From an uncultured Porphyromonadaceae bacterium (GTDB lineage Bacteria > Bacteroidota > Bacteroidia > Bacteroidales > Muribaculaceae), in contig CAMWQB010000006.1 in the NCBI GenBank assembly GCA_947176295.1, forward strand, positions 1 to 47,024: DNA of 47,024 nucleotides. Reading direction: 5' to 3'. Shown one piece after another: positions 1 to 8,519 of this stretch (its first letter is position 1; each line of letters opens with the position of its first letter). The position numbers were made by a program, and so were the translations under genes. Under the pieces are notes generated by a model. The model ran no database searches. It was not told where the DNA came from and was given only the letters and a program-made list of their open reading frames with translations.

Positions 1-1
1 C

Positions 2-379
2 TATGCGACTGATGCGCTGAAGCGTCGGTGCACGATGTTTCTGCTCTCCGATTTCATCTGCCCGGCGGACTACTCGAAGCCACTGACGGTTGCGTCGTCG
101 CGCCACGACCTTATAGGAGTACAGGTGTACGACAAACGCGATGCGTCGCTTCCTAACGTGGGACTGATGCGCGTTCAGGACCTCGAGACCGGCGCAACGC
201 GCTGGGTGGATACCTCATCGGCGCGAGTGCGGAAGGCCTACAACCGCTGGTGGTACGAACGGCAGCAGGAAATGACCACCGTTCTCCGCTCGGCACGTGT
301 CGACTTCGCATCGGTTGCCACTGACGAGGACTACGTGCGCGCCCTGATGGCACTGTTCAAAACCCGCTCCTCGATGTAA
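2..379 (+). CDS. DUF58 family protein, C-terminal part (5' end outside window)
   Basis: The reading frame is open from the window edge (codon phase starts at base 2) to the TAA at 377-379, so only about 125 C-terminal residues are present. The segment ..LPNVGLMRVQDLETG.. followed by WVDTSS is typical of the end of DUF58 proteins, which carry a degenerate von Willebrand A fold. In Bacteroidetes DUF58 genes lie between a MoxR AAA+ ATPase gene and the Bat genes, and the DUF4381-like and batA genes do follow here. The next gene starts 34 bases downstream, which fits one operon. The biochemical role of DUF58 is not established; it is thought to work with MoxR as a chaperone-like module. An in-frame ATG at 35 is internal to the domain and is unlikely to be the true start. 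Confidence 0.8.
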   Translation, partial: YATDALKRRCTMFLLSDFICPADYSKPLTVASSRHDLIGVQVYDKRDASLPNVGLMRVQDLETGATRWVDTSSARVRKAYNRWWYERQQEMTTVLRSARVDFASVATDEDYVRALMALFKTRSSM

Positions 380-413
380 CATTCCCTCTCTCTTCCCTCT
401 GACACACACACTC

Positions 414-1418
414 ATGACTATCAAAAAGATATTCACAGCCCTCGCGGGCTCAGCCATAATAAGCACAGCTGCCGCGGCAGCGCCGGTGGGTCTCAGCGTC
501 AGTGCCGAGGCCGATACGACTGTAGTGGAGATGGCCGATCAACTACACGTGCGCGTGCGCGTGGTATCATCGGAAGCTCTGGAGAACGTGCGCCTGGCGC
601 CGATGCCGGAGCCAGGAACGGAGTACAACGGCGTGGACATCCTCAGCGTGTCGGCCGATACGCTGGAGTCAGGGCAAGGCAAACAGGTAGTGGACTATGA
701 CTTCCTTGTGCAGGCTTTCGACCCGGGGATGGTAACGCTGCCGCCGTTCGGCGCTGTTGCAGGCACGGCCGCGGACACGGCATTCTCGGGCATAGTAACG
801 CTTAAGGTTGTCCCGGTGGATGTGGATTCTCTCGAAACGATAAACCCTCTTGCCCCGACGGCTGATGCACGCAGCCGGTGGTATGACTACGTGCCTTCGT
901 GGACGCCGTGGGTGCTCCTGGCTCTGGCGCTGTGTGCTTTGGCGGCTGCCCTGATATGGTATTTCCGCCGCCGGAAGGTAACGATAATCGAGAAGCGCAC
1001 GAAGCCCGTGCCTCCCTACGAGCTTGCTATCGCCCGCCTGAACGCCCTGGCCGAGCAGAAGCTCGCCGAGAACGGCCGGGAGAAGGCTTACTACACGGAA
1101 CTTGTGGACATCCTGCGCCAGTATCTTGAAGGACGCTTCGGCATCAACGCCATGGAGATGACGTCGCCGCAGATTATCCGCGCGCTACGCTCCAAGGAAG
1201 AGACGCGCCTTAGCGCCGAAGAGATGAAGACCGTGCTCGAAATCGCAGACTTCGTGAAGTTTGCCAAGGTTCGCCCGATGCCCGACGACAACACGAGGGC
1301 ATTCCGCCGGGCCATGGATTTTGTGGAAAGCACGCGTCCGGCCCCCGAACCTGAGGAAGGCTCCGAGGGCGAAGGCAAGATGGCTGAGGGAGCAGAGGGC
1401 AAAACAAGCAAGAAGTAA
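414..1418 (+). CDS. DUF4381-like membrane protein of the Bat operon
   Basis: Predicted protein of 334 residues. An N-terminal signal peptide (about residues 1-22, rich in Ala) is followed by an exported beta-rich region, one transmembrane helix at about 161-185 ending in FRRRK, and a cytoplasmic helical region to about 300. The tail after 305 is Glu/Gly/Lys-rich and low in complexity. The cytoplasmic part, with EKAYYTELVDILRQYLEGRFG, resembles the DUF4381 region and also the C-terminal part of BatD, where a similar sequence (YVGDKFGI) occurs. Its place between the DUF58 gene and batA is the usual one in Bacteroidetes. Its function is unknown; topology and position suggest a membrane partner of the vWA proteins encoded next to it. 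Confidence 0.75.
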   Translation: MTIKKIFTALAGSAIISTAAAAAPVGLSVSAEADTTVVEMADQLHVRVRVVSSEALENVRLAPMPEPGTEYNGVDILSVSADTLESGQGKQVVDYDFLVQAFDPGMVTLPPFGAVAGTAADTAFSGIVTLKVVPVDVDSLETINPLAPTADARSRWYDYVPSWTPWVLLALALCALAAALIWYFRRRKVTIIEKRTKPVPPYELAIARLNALAEQKLAENGREKAYYTELVDILRQYLEGRFGINAMEMTSPQIIRALRSKEETRLSAEEMKTVLEIADFVKFAKVRPMPDDNTRAFRRAMDFVESTRPAPEPEEGSEGEGKMAEGAEGKTSKK

Positions 1419-1453
1419 GCAACAAACACATTCTCACTCCGATACACATATAT

Positions 1454-2440
1454 ATGCAATTCGCACATCCTCATATTCTATGGCTTCTGGTGCTTCTCCT
1501 GCCGCTGGCGGGGTGGTATATATGGAAGTTGCGCAACTCCCATGCCACAATGGCCGTGAGCTCGGTATCGCCCTTCGCCAAACTGCCGCGGTCGTGGAAA
1601 GAATATCTACGATACTTCCTGGTGCTTCTGCGCCTCGGGGCACTGGCGTGCCTGATTGTAGTGCTGGCGCGCCCGCAGGTGAAGGATTCGTGGCGGACGT
1701 CGTCGACCGAAGGCACGGATATAGTACTTGCTCTGGACGTGTCGACGAGTATGCTTGCGCGCGACTTCAAGCCCGACCGATTCGGGGCTGCGAAGGAAGT
1801 GGCAACTCGGTTTATCGCTGGGCGTGAGAGCGACAACATAGGTGTTGTGATCTTTGCCGGGGAAAGCCTGACGGGCGTGCCCATGACCATCGACCGCTCG
1901 CAGCTGATAAGCTACTTGCAGAACCTGGATATGAACATGCTCGAGGACGGCACGGCCATCGGCGACGGCATTGCCACGGCGCTGAACCGCCTGAAGGAAG
2001 GGAAGGCCAAGAGCAAGAGCATAATCCTGCTCACCGACGGCTCGAACAATACGGGTGTGGTGGCTCCGGTTACGGCATCGGAGGTGGCACGCGAACTGGG
2101 TGTGAAGATATACACGATAGGCATAGGCACGAACGGCAACGCTCCCTACCCCACACGCACGATGAGCGGCGCAATCGAGTTTACGCCGCAGCCGGTGGTG
2201 ATCGACGAAGCCACTCTGCGCACCGTAGCTGAAAACACGGGTGGCAAATATTTCCGCGCCACGGGCAACCGCGTGCTCGAAGAAGTGTTCCAGGAAATCG
2301 ACGCACTTGAAAAGACGCACATGGACGTTCGGCATTTCTCTCACACCGAGGACAACTACATGCTCTGGGCATGGCTGGCTCTCGGGCTCTTCATGCTCGA
2401 GCTGCTGCTGCGCTACACGGTGCTTCGCTCTATTCCTTAA
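1454..2440 (+). CDS. batA: BatA, vWA-domain membrane protein
   Basis: Predicted protein of 328 residues. Two transmembrane segments near the N-terminus (about 8-25 and 54-72) precede a von Willebrand A domain (about 88-290) with an intact MIDAS metal site, DVSTS at 95-99, and a second conserved stretch LLTDGSNNTG. A C-terminal transmembrane helix lies at about 303-325. This is the standard BatA layout. The Bat (Bacteroides aerotolerance) proteins were named from oxygen-sensitive Bacteroides fragilis mutants, but their molecular role remains unclear. The gene is 35 bases after the DUF4381-like gene and is followed by batB. The start shown gives the expected N-terminus MQFAHPHILW. Confidence 0.9.
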   Translation: MQFAHPHILWLLVLLLPLAGWYIWKLRNSHATMAVSSVSPFAKLPRSWKEYLRYFLVLLRLGALACLIVVLARPQVKDSWRTSSTEGTDIVLALDVSTSMLARDFKPDRFGAAKEVATRFIAGRESDNIGVVIFAGESLTGVPMTIDRSQLISYLQNLDMNMLEDGTAIGDGIATALNRLKEGKAKSKSIILLTDGSNNTGVVAPVTASEVARELGVKIYTIGIGTNGNAPYPTRTMSGAIEFTPQPVVIDEATLRTVAENTGGKYFRATGNRVLEEVFQEIDALEKTHMDVRHFSHTEDNYMLWAWLALGLFMLELLLRYTVLRSIP

Positions 2441-2496
2441 GCCCCTCCATCACACACATATACAGTCTCATTTTTCTCTCTCCCCTCCACTAAGAT

Positions 2497-4308
2497 ATGT
2501 TTGACTTCGCAAATCCTCAATATCTCTATCTCCTCGGGCTGCCTGTGGTAGTGGCACTGCTCTACTGGTGGGCCCGCGCCTCGCGGAAGGCACGCCTGCG
2601 CCGCTTCGGCAAGCCGGAAATCATAGCTTCGCTGATGCCTGATGCCTCGCGCTATACTCCCACGGTGAAGCTTGTGCTTCAGATTCTTGCTCTAATAGCG
2701 CTCGTGATCGTGGTCGCCCGCCCCCGCGCCGGCCAGAAGGAGCAGGAGCAGACCTCGGCTGGAATCGAGGTGATGATTGCATTCGACGTGTCGAATTCAA
2801 TGCTTGCCTCGTCGAACGATTCGCCGGACGGCATTGCGCGCATCGACCGCGCCAGACTGCTGTTGGAGAAGCTGCTGGGCCGACTGGACAACGACAAGGT
2901 GGGCCTGGTGGTCTTTGCCGGGGAATCGAAGATGCAGCTGCCGCTGACGATGGACTTCTTCAGCGCCAAGATGTATCTGAACGACCTGGTGCCGGGGATG
3001 ATAAACAACCAGGGCACGTCGCTGGCGTCCGCCATGAAGATGGCGATGAACGGATTTTCGCCGGCGAAAGACGTGCATAAGGCGATAATCCTCATCACTG
3101 ACGCGGAGGACCACGAGGGCGCAGCTATAGAGACGGCGCGCATTGCGGCCGAGAACGGCATTCAGGTGGATGTCGTGGGCCTCGGAAGCGCCAAGGGCGC
3201 CCCGATTCCCATGCCGGGCGGGCGCCCGGGCCAATACATGACGGACGCCGAAGGGCAGACCGTGATGACGGCCGTAAACGAAAAATTGGGCACAGAGATA
3301 GCTTCGGCCGGCGACGGTATCTACGTCAACGGGACGGCTTCCAACGCCCTCGACCAGCTTGCCGACAAGCTCGACACGCTTTCGAAATCGGAATTCAGGT
3401 CGGTGTCGTACTCGGCTGCTGCGGAGCAGTTCCCCACCTTCGCCTGGATTGCTTTTGTACTTCTTATAATCGACGGATTTATGGTAGACCGCAAGATAAG
3501 CTGGCTGCGCGGGGTGAACTTCTTCTCGCGCGAAAGCCGTGGAAACAAAAAGGCGCTGATGATTGTGCTTCTGCTCCTTGCCTCGGCTCCCGGAGCGTTC
3601 GCAGCATCGAAAGACACCTCTATAAAGGCCGAGCGGAATTACATCCGCGAGGGCAACAAGGAGTATGCCGATTCGAACTGGCACGCTGCGCTCGAGGCCT
3701 ATGAGAATGCGCTTGCGGCGAATCCCTACAGTGTGCGTGCGGCCTACAACAAGGCCTTGGCCCTGAGCCATCTGTTTTCGGAAGACAACAAGGGCACGGC
3801 GAACGACCCGCGGGTGGCTGCCACCGAGCTTTTCGAGTCTACGGCCGCAGCGGCCATGGCCACCGGCGACCAAGAAATTGCCCGGCGGGCGTTCTACAAT
3901 CTCGGGAACATAGCTTTCAACGACGAGAACTACGACGAGGCTATCAAACGCTATAAACAGTCGCTGCGCATAGGCCCGAACGACCTTGCGGCCCGCCAGA
4001 ATCTACGCCTCGCCCAGCTGAAAAAGCAGGAACAGGAACAGAATCAGGACAACAAGGACGACAAGCAGGACAAGCAGGACCAGCAGCAGCAACAAGACCA
4101 ACAACAGCAGCAACAACAGCAGCAACAACAGCAGCAACAGCAGCAACAGCAGCAGGAACAACAGCAGCAACAACAGCAGCAGATGACGGGATCGGCCCAG
4201 CAGATTCTGCAATCGATGCAAAACAAGGAGAACGCCACTCGCCGCAAAGTGCAGCAAAAAGAAGACGAACAGCCGGCAGGACGATACAGGACAGACAAAC
4301 CGTGGTAA
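2497..4308 (+). CDS. batB: BatB-BatC fusion: vWA domain, TPRs and polyglutamine tract
   Basis: A single open frame of 603 residues joins two proteins that are usually separate. Residues 1-345 are BatB: two N-terminal membrane helices, a vWA domain with the MIDAS motif DVSNS at 97-101, and a helix at about 315-333. Residues 349-370 (NKKALMIVLLLLASAPGAFA) look exactly like the signal peptide of a free-standing BatC, now internal. Residues 371-505 hold tetratricopeptide repeats, for example AFYNLGNIAFNDENYDEAIK. Residues 509-562 are Gln-rich with an almost pure polyglutamine core, and the end (RYRTDKPW) is BatC-like. If the internal hydrophobic segment acts as a signal anchor or is cleaved, the TPR part would be periplasmic. 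I see no stop or frameshift at the junction. Confidence 0.85.
   Translation: MFDFANPQYLYLLGLPVVVALLYWWARASRKARLRRFGKPEIIASLMPDASRYTPTVKLVLQILALIALVIVVARPRAGQKEQEQTSAGIEVMIAFDVSNSMLASSNDSPDGIARIDRARLLLEKLLGRLDNDKVGLVVFAGESKMQLPLTMDFFSAKMYLNDLVPGMINNQGTSLASAMKMAMNGFSPAKDVHKAIILITDAEDHEGAAIETARIAAENGIQVDVVGLGSAKGAPIPMPGGRPGQYMTDAEGQTVMTAVNEKLGTEIASAGDGIYVNGTASNALDQLADKLDTLSKSEFRSVSYSAAAEQFPTFAWIAFVLLIIDGFMVDRKISWLRGVNFFSRESRGNKKALMIVLLLLASAPGAFAASKDTSIKAERNYIREGNKEYADSNWHAALEAYENALAANPYSVRAAYNKALALSHLFSEDNKGTANDPRVAATELFESTAAAAMATGDQEIARRAFYNLGNIAFNDENYDEAIKRYKQSLRIGPNDLAARQNLRLAQLKKQEQEQNQDNKDDKQDKQDQQQQQDQQQQQQQQQQQQQQQQQQQEQQQQQQQQMTGSAQQILQSMQNKENATRRKVQQKEDEQPAGRYRTDKPW
4081..4182 (+). repeat. 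CAG/CAA codon repeat encoding polyglutamine
   Basis: This stretch within the batB-batC frame consists almost only of CAG and CAA codons, giving Gln runs broken by one Asp and one Glu. It joins the TPR region of the BatC part to its C-terminal tail. Mixing of the two Gln codons should limit slippage, but loss or gain of whole codons would keep the frame open, so length may vary between strains. The opposite strand shows a meaningless Leu- or Cys-rich open frame. Confidence 0.9.
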
Positions 4309-4341
4309 ATAAAAGCCGCTAAAGAATACAAGACATATACG

Positions 4342-6171
4342 ATGATGAATATCTCACGTTTCAGACTATACGCAACACTCTTGCTGCTGACACTCGTCGG
4401 CAGCCTGACGGTTGCGGCCCAGCAGCCTCAGTTTGCTCTGGTGCCTCCGCGGTCGGTGGTCGAAGGGAGAAATTTCAATCTCACATTCCGCCTCACTGAC
4501 GGCGAGGGCAATGCGCCGTCGGCTCCTCAGCTCCCTCATTGCCGCCTACTCTACGGGCCGTCGACCTCGACCATGCAATCGACACAGATTGTGAACGGGC
4601 GAATGTCGTCGACCTATTCCATAGACTATACCTTCGTGTATCGGGCCGAAGAGGCCGGCGAAGTAGTCGTGCCGGAAGTGAGCATCAGCTCAGGCGGGAA
4701 GGCCCTCCGCTCGCGCTCGGCTACCTTCAATATCCTCCCCTCCGACAACCCTCAGGGCGCGGGCGGGGCGGCAGCCGGGGGGCAGGGCGGCAGGAACGTC
4801 CATGCCGATGACCACAGCACGCAGACCCCGGGGGCCGTGGGGAAAGACGATCTCCTGGTGCGCGTGAGCTTCTCCAAATCGAAGGTCTACGAACAGGAGC
4901 CCGTGGTGGCCACGATCAAGGTATATACGAAATACGACATCTCGTCGTTCATGGTCACGACGCAGCCGGCCTTCGAAGGCTTCCTCTGCGAGGAGCTGCC
5001 CGTGAATCTTGAGATGAACCTCGAGCACTATAACGGCCAAAACTACCATACGGCCGTGCTGAAGCGCCTGCTTCTCTATCCTCAGAAGCCGGGCAAACTG
5101 AGTGTGAACTCGGGAAAGTATGAGGTGACGATCGTTCAGTACGAAAGCGTGAACATGGGCTTCTTCCGCACGCAGAGGCCCGTGGAAAAGAAGCTGAACA
5201 CCTCGTCGAACGCGGCGTCGCTGACGGTGGAGGCTCTTCCTGAGCCGCGTCCGGCAGGCTTCAACGGCGCTGTGGGCACCTTCACGGCCTCAGCCATCCT
5301 CTCTCCCGAACTGCTCAAGACCAACGAGGCTGCGACGTACAGCTACACCGTTAAGGGCACGGGCAATATCAAGTTCCTCAACACCCCTCAGATGGAGTTT
5401 CCGGCCGGAATCGACGTCTATACTCCGAAGACCGAGATAGATGCGCACGTGGCCGGGGCCAATATGAGCGGCACGCATACCACGGTGTATACGATCGTGC
5501 CCCAGGAGCAGGGCGCATTCTCGATTTCGGGAGTCCCCTTCGTCTACTTCGATCCGGACAAACACGAATACCGGACCATCGACATCCAGGACATCAACAT
5601 CAAGGTGGCCCGCGGGGCAGCGACATCGTCGGCTGTGCCAGAGCAGAAGGCCCTGAACACGGAAATAAACGATATTCTTCACATCCATGCGCTGAAAGGC
5701 GGCGAGCATAAGGCTCCGGCTTACGTGGTTTCGAGCCTCTGGTATTGGCTTGCCTACGCCGTGCTTTTGCTCGGGCTGGTGAGCGTGGTTCTGATCTACC
5801 GCCGCAACATCCGGCTGAATGCCGACGTGGCGGGGCGCAAGCTTGCACGCGCAGGCCGAGTTGCCTCGAAGAGGCTCAAGGAGGCCCGCGGCTACATGCA
5901 GCGCCACGAGGGGGAGAAATTCTACGAGGCCCTATCGCAGGCGCTCCGCGGATATGTGGGCGACAAATTCGGCATTGCCCCGTCGCAGCTCGTGCGCGAC
6001 AACATAGCCTCCCGCCTCGAGGAGCGCGGTGTGGGCGAGGGGACGGTGAAGGAAGTGCTTGACGTGCTCGACACCTGCGAGATGGCACGCTTCACGCCCA
6101 TGGGCTCCGACACGGAAATGTCCGCAATGTATAACAAAGCCGTAGAGGCTATACGCAGCATCGAAAAATGA
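4342..6171 (+). CDS. batD: BatD, exported and membrane-anchored protein
   Basis: Predicted protein of 609 residues. A signal peptide (about 1-26, ending AAQQ) is followed by a long exported region (about 27-460) with repeated beta-sandwich-like stretches, including YTVKGTGNIKFLNTP, typical of BatD ('oxygen tolerance' family). There is a Gly/Ala-rich linker near residues 137-151. One transmembrane helix at about 465-486 leads into a cytoplasmic helical domain (about 500-609) resembling that of the DUF4381-like protein at the head of the operon. The stop codon overlaps the batE start (ATGA), which suggests translational coupling. ATG 4342 is followed by a second ATG; either gives the same signal peptide. 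Confidence 0.9.
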   Translation: MMNISRFRLYATLLLLTLVGSLTVAAQQPQFALVPPRSVVEGRNFNLTFRLTDGEGNAPSAPQLPHCRLLYGPSTSTMQSTQIVNGRMSSTYSIDYTFVYRAEEAGEVVVPEVSISSGGKALRSRSATFNILPSDNPQGAGGAAAGGQGGRNVHADDHSTQTPGAVGKDDLLVRVSFSKSKVYEQEPVVATIKVYTKYDISSFMVTTQPAFEGFLCEELPVNLEMNLEHYNGQNYHTAVLKRLLLYPQKPGKLSVNSGKYEVTIVQYESVNMGFFRTQRPVEKKLNTSSNAASLTVEALPEPRPAGFNGAVGTFTASAILSPELLKTNEAATYSYTVKGTGNIKFLNTPQMEFPAGIDVYTPKTEIDAHVAGANMSGTHTTVYTIVPQEQGAFSISGVPFVYFDPDKHEYRTIDIQDINIKVARGAATSSAVPEQKALNTEINDILHIHALKGGEHKAPAYVVSSLWYWLAYAVLLLGLVSVVLIYRRNIRLNADVAGRKLARAGRVASKRLKEARGYMQRHEGEKFYEALSQALRGYVGDKFGIAPSQLVRDNIASRLEERGVGEGTVKEVLDVLDTCEMARFTPMGSDTEMSAMYNKAVEAIRSIEK

Positions 6172-6944
6172 AATCCATACTCGCATCCCTGATATTGCTC
6201 ATAGGAGCCTCTGCAGCCGCCCAGACCTCTCCTGCCATAGCTGCCGACTCGCTGTATAACAACGAAGAGTTCCGGGGCGCCACGGAAATGTATGCCCGCT
6301 CGATTGCCGAAGAGGGCCCGTCGGCTGAGACATATTACAACCTCGGGAACGCCTACTACCGCACGGGCCAGGCCGGGCGCGCGGTGGTGGCCTACGAACG
6401 GGCTCTGAAGCTGAATCCCACTCACGAGGACGCGCGCACGAATCTGGCCTTCGTCAACAGTAGGATAGAAGACCGACCGGAAGACGACTCGGCTTTCCTG
6501 AGCAATCTGCAACGCAGCATTTCCGACAGCATGACCGCCAACGCGTGGGCGTGGACGGCACTGACACTCTTTGCGCTACTTCTTGGGGCGGCCGCCCTCT
6601 ATATTTTCGCCTCGGGTATCGGGACGCGGAAGTGCGGCTTCTTCGGCGGCATTCTCCTGTGTGTGCTGTTTGTCTACTCGCTTGCCACGGCGATAGGCTC
6701 CGCCTCGCGTGCCCGCTCTCACTCGGAGGCCGTGGTGATAGTTCCCACGACCTATCTGAGCTCCACGCCGCGTCCGTCGTCGACATCGACGGAAAAACTC
6801 GTGGCCATCCACGAAGGCACGAAGGTAGAGATAATCGATTCGCTCTCCACTCCCGACGACCCGACCTCGCCGAAGTGGTATAACGTGAAGATAAACAACA
6901 GCACAAAAGCCTGGCTGAAAGCCATTGACGTAGAGAAAATCTGA
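6168..6944 (+). CDS. batE: BatE, TPR and SH3-like membrane protein
   Basis: Predicted protein of 258 residues. A signal peptide (1-19) is followed by a TPR pair (about 25-95, with ETYYNLGNAYYRTGQAGRAVVAYERAL cut here to its key residues: NLGNAYY and A..YERAL), two closely spaced transmembrane helices (about 125-148 and 155-176), and a C-terminal bacterial SH3-like region (about 185-258, with the typical end WYNVKINNSTKAWLK). This is the normal BatE order. It overlaps the end of batD by four bases and closes the Bat operon. No clear hairpin terminator follows; the next 135 bases are AT-rich and contain a likely promoter. Confidence 0.85.
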   Translation: MKSILASLILLIGASAAAQTSPAIAADSLYNNEEFRGATEMYARSIAEEGPSAETYYNLGNAYYRTGQAGRAVVAYERALKLNPTHEDARTNLAFVNSRIEDRPEDDSAFLSNLQRSISDSMTANAWAWTALTLFALLLGAAALYIFASGIGTRKCGFFGGILLCVLFVYSLATAIGSASRARSHSEAVVIVPTTYLSSTPRPSSTSTEKLVAIHEGTKVEIIDSLSTPDDPTSPKWYNVKINNSTKAWLKAIDVEKI

Positions 6945-6995
6945 GAAAGCGGACCGAATATGCTATTAAACATAGAATGTTTTTAGTCCGATTTC

Positions 6996-7026
6996 TTGTT
7001 TATGTCAAAAAATGAATGTAATTTTA
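6996..7026 (+). promoter_or_regulatory. Probable Bacteroidetes-type promoter
   Basis: TTGT, 19 bases, then TAATTTTA, close to the TTTG/TAnnTTTG consensus of the primary Bacteroidetes sigma factor. It lies in an AT-rich gap and would give a leader of about 50 bases before the start at 7080. One mismatch in each box keeps confidence low. Confidence 0.35.
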
Positions 7027-7079
7027 GCTCCACAAAAACATTCCCGAATTCACTAACCCTTCAAAACACTCGATAAGTT

Positions 7080-7340
7080 ATGACCAAAACGATCACCTTC
7101 AACGAGCTTCGCCGTCTCAAAGACAGGCTTCCCGATGGGACGATGCACCTGATTGCCGACCGTCTCAACACCACCGTACAGACCGTACGCAACTACTTTG
7201 GCGGGTGCAACTACGACAACGGCAAGAACGTGGGTCTCCATATCGAGCCGGGCCCAGACGGAGGCATCGTCGTTCTCGACGATTCTACCATCTACGACAT
7301 GGCCGTAGAAATCCTTCAGGCTCAGGAAGCCGCTGAATAA
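7080..7340 (+). CDS. Small putative DNA-binding (HTH) protein
   Basis: An 86-residue protein. Residues 18-45 (LPDGTMHLIADRLNTTVQTV..) have the pattern of a helix-turn-helix in which a second helix would read DNA. The second half, HIEPGPDGGIVVLDD, is a conserved hallmark of a short Bacteroidales family usually labelled only as DNA-binding protein. No target or partner is known to me. It forms its own unit, with a likely promoter upstream and a strong terminator straight after the stop codon. Such isolated, well-expressed looking units are typical of small nucleoid or housekeeping regulators, but that is inference. Confidence 0.7.
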   Translation: MTKTITFNELRRLKDRLPDGTMHLIADRLNTTVQTVRNYFGGCNYDNGKNVGLHIEPGPDGGIVVLDDSTIYDMAVEILQAQEAAE

Positions 7341-7348
7341 AAGGAATG

Positions 7349-7396
7349 TGTTCGGGAGCTTGGCCTCACAAGGTCAGGCTCCCGGACATTTTTTTT
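7349..7396 (+). terminator. Rho-independent terminator
   Basis: A stem of 11 bases (TGTTCGGGAGC with GCTCCCGGACA, one G-T pair) extends through an imperfect inner stem to a short loop and is followed directly by eight T. It lies 8 bases after the stop of the small DNA-binding protein. Confidence 0.9.
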
Positions 7397-7427
7397 ATAT
7401 CCCTACCACAATATCGCTCAGCAGGAC

Positions 7428-8507
7428 ATGATTACGCTCGCAATCCACACATACGAACGGGCCCTGGCCCTGAGGGCCACGCTCGAGAGCCACGGCATAA
7501 GCGTGGAGCTCACCGACGTGCTGCACGACTCGCCGGAATTTACTTCAGGTGTGCGCGTGCGCATCCCCGAAGACCAGCTTCCTCTGGCCCTCCGCATCAT
7601 CGAGGGCGACGAGGCCTCTCCGGCACCGGGAAATTACATTCTCGTGCCGGTGGATTTCAGCGAGCATTCCTACAAGGCTGTGGGCGTCGCCGCCGGGCTG
7701 GCAGCACGCCTGTCTACCCCCATAAAGCTGCTGTACAGCTACATCGACCCTTACATAGCGGGAAATCTGCAATTTTCCGACAATCTCAGCTACGACATAG
7801 GCGAATCCGGAGCTCGAAAGGCCATGGTGGATAATGCGCGGCTGATGATGCGGAATTTTCTTGAGCGCGTGAACCGCGGAATTTCAGAAGGCTTCATTGC
7901 CAAAGTCAAAATCAAGACTGATGTGGTGGAGGGAGTGCCCGAGGATTCCATCATCGAACTGGCGCATGCCGAGCGTCCGTCGCTAATCGTGATGGGCACG
8001 CGCGGCTCGGAGCAGAAATCGCGCGAGCTCATCGGCTCCGTAACGGGAGAAGTTCTCGACGAAGGGCGCTTCGCGGTCCTGACCGTGCCCGATCCCTGCG
8101 ATGCCTCCAGGCTGCGCAGCCCGGAAAATATAATGTTTCTCGGCGACCTCGACCAAAACGACATCATAGCGCTCGACACCCTTTACAGGCTTTATCCCGA
8201 CATCCATGCCACGGTGCTTCTGTCGTATATGAGCCGGCGGCGGGGGCTGAGCGAAGGAGCTGTGCGCGAAGGGCTGAAACGCCTCAAGACATATTGCGAC
8301 AACAATTTCTCGCGCTTCATATTCGAGACAGCCACGCTCCGCAAGCCCGAAGAAGATACGTTCGAGAATCTTGCGAAAGCGCACGGATGCACGCTCCTTG
8401 TGGTGCCCAACCGTCATCGCAATGCCTTCTCGCGCCTTTTCAGACCGGGAATTGCCAACCGAATCCTTTTCCACACGGACCTTCCCATGCTCGTTATTCC
8501 CAAATAG
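7428..8507 (+). CDS. Tandem universal stress protein with N-terminal DUF2007-like domain
   Basis: Predicted protein of 359 residues in three parts. Residues 1-63 (ALRATLESHGISVELTD, then VRVRIPEDQLPLALRII) resemble the small DUF2007 'putative signal-transducing' fold, which here precedes the stress domains. Residues 64-215 form the first Usp domain, starting ILVPVDFSEHS and ending with the nucleotide-binding type signature GTRG...IGSVTGEVL. Residues 220-359 form a second, more divergent Usp domain that ends NRILFHTDLPMLVIPK and lacks a clear G-2X-G-9X-G(S/T) motif. The first domain probably binds ATP or a related nucleotide; the second may be structural. The gene follows a terminator, so it probably has its own promoter, and it is followed after 12 bases by a membrane protein gene. 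Confidence 0.8.
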   Translation: MITLAIHTYERALALRATLESHGISVELTDVLHDSPEFTSGVRVRIPEDQLPLALRIIEGDEASPAPGNYILVPVDFSEHSYKAVGVAAGLAARLSTPIKLLYSYIDPYIAGNLQFSDNLSYDIGESGARKAMVDNARLMMRNFLERVNRGISEGFIAKVKIKTDVVEGVPEDSIIELAHAERPSLIVMGTRGSEQKSRELIGSVTGEVLDEGRFAVLTVPDPCDASRLRSPENIMFLGDLDQNDIIALDTLYRLYPDIHATVLLSYMSRRRGLSEGAVREGLKRLKTYCDNNFSRFIFETATLRKPEEDTFENLAKAHGCTLLVVPNRHRNAFSRLFRPGIANRILFHTDLPMLVIPK

Positions 8508-8519
8508 CGGGGATAGGAA

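Noticed and set aside
2797-3873. Open frame of 358 codons on the minus strand
   Set aside because: Antisense to batB-batC and rich in Arg, His and Val; no domain seen.
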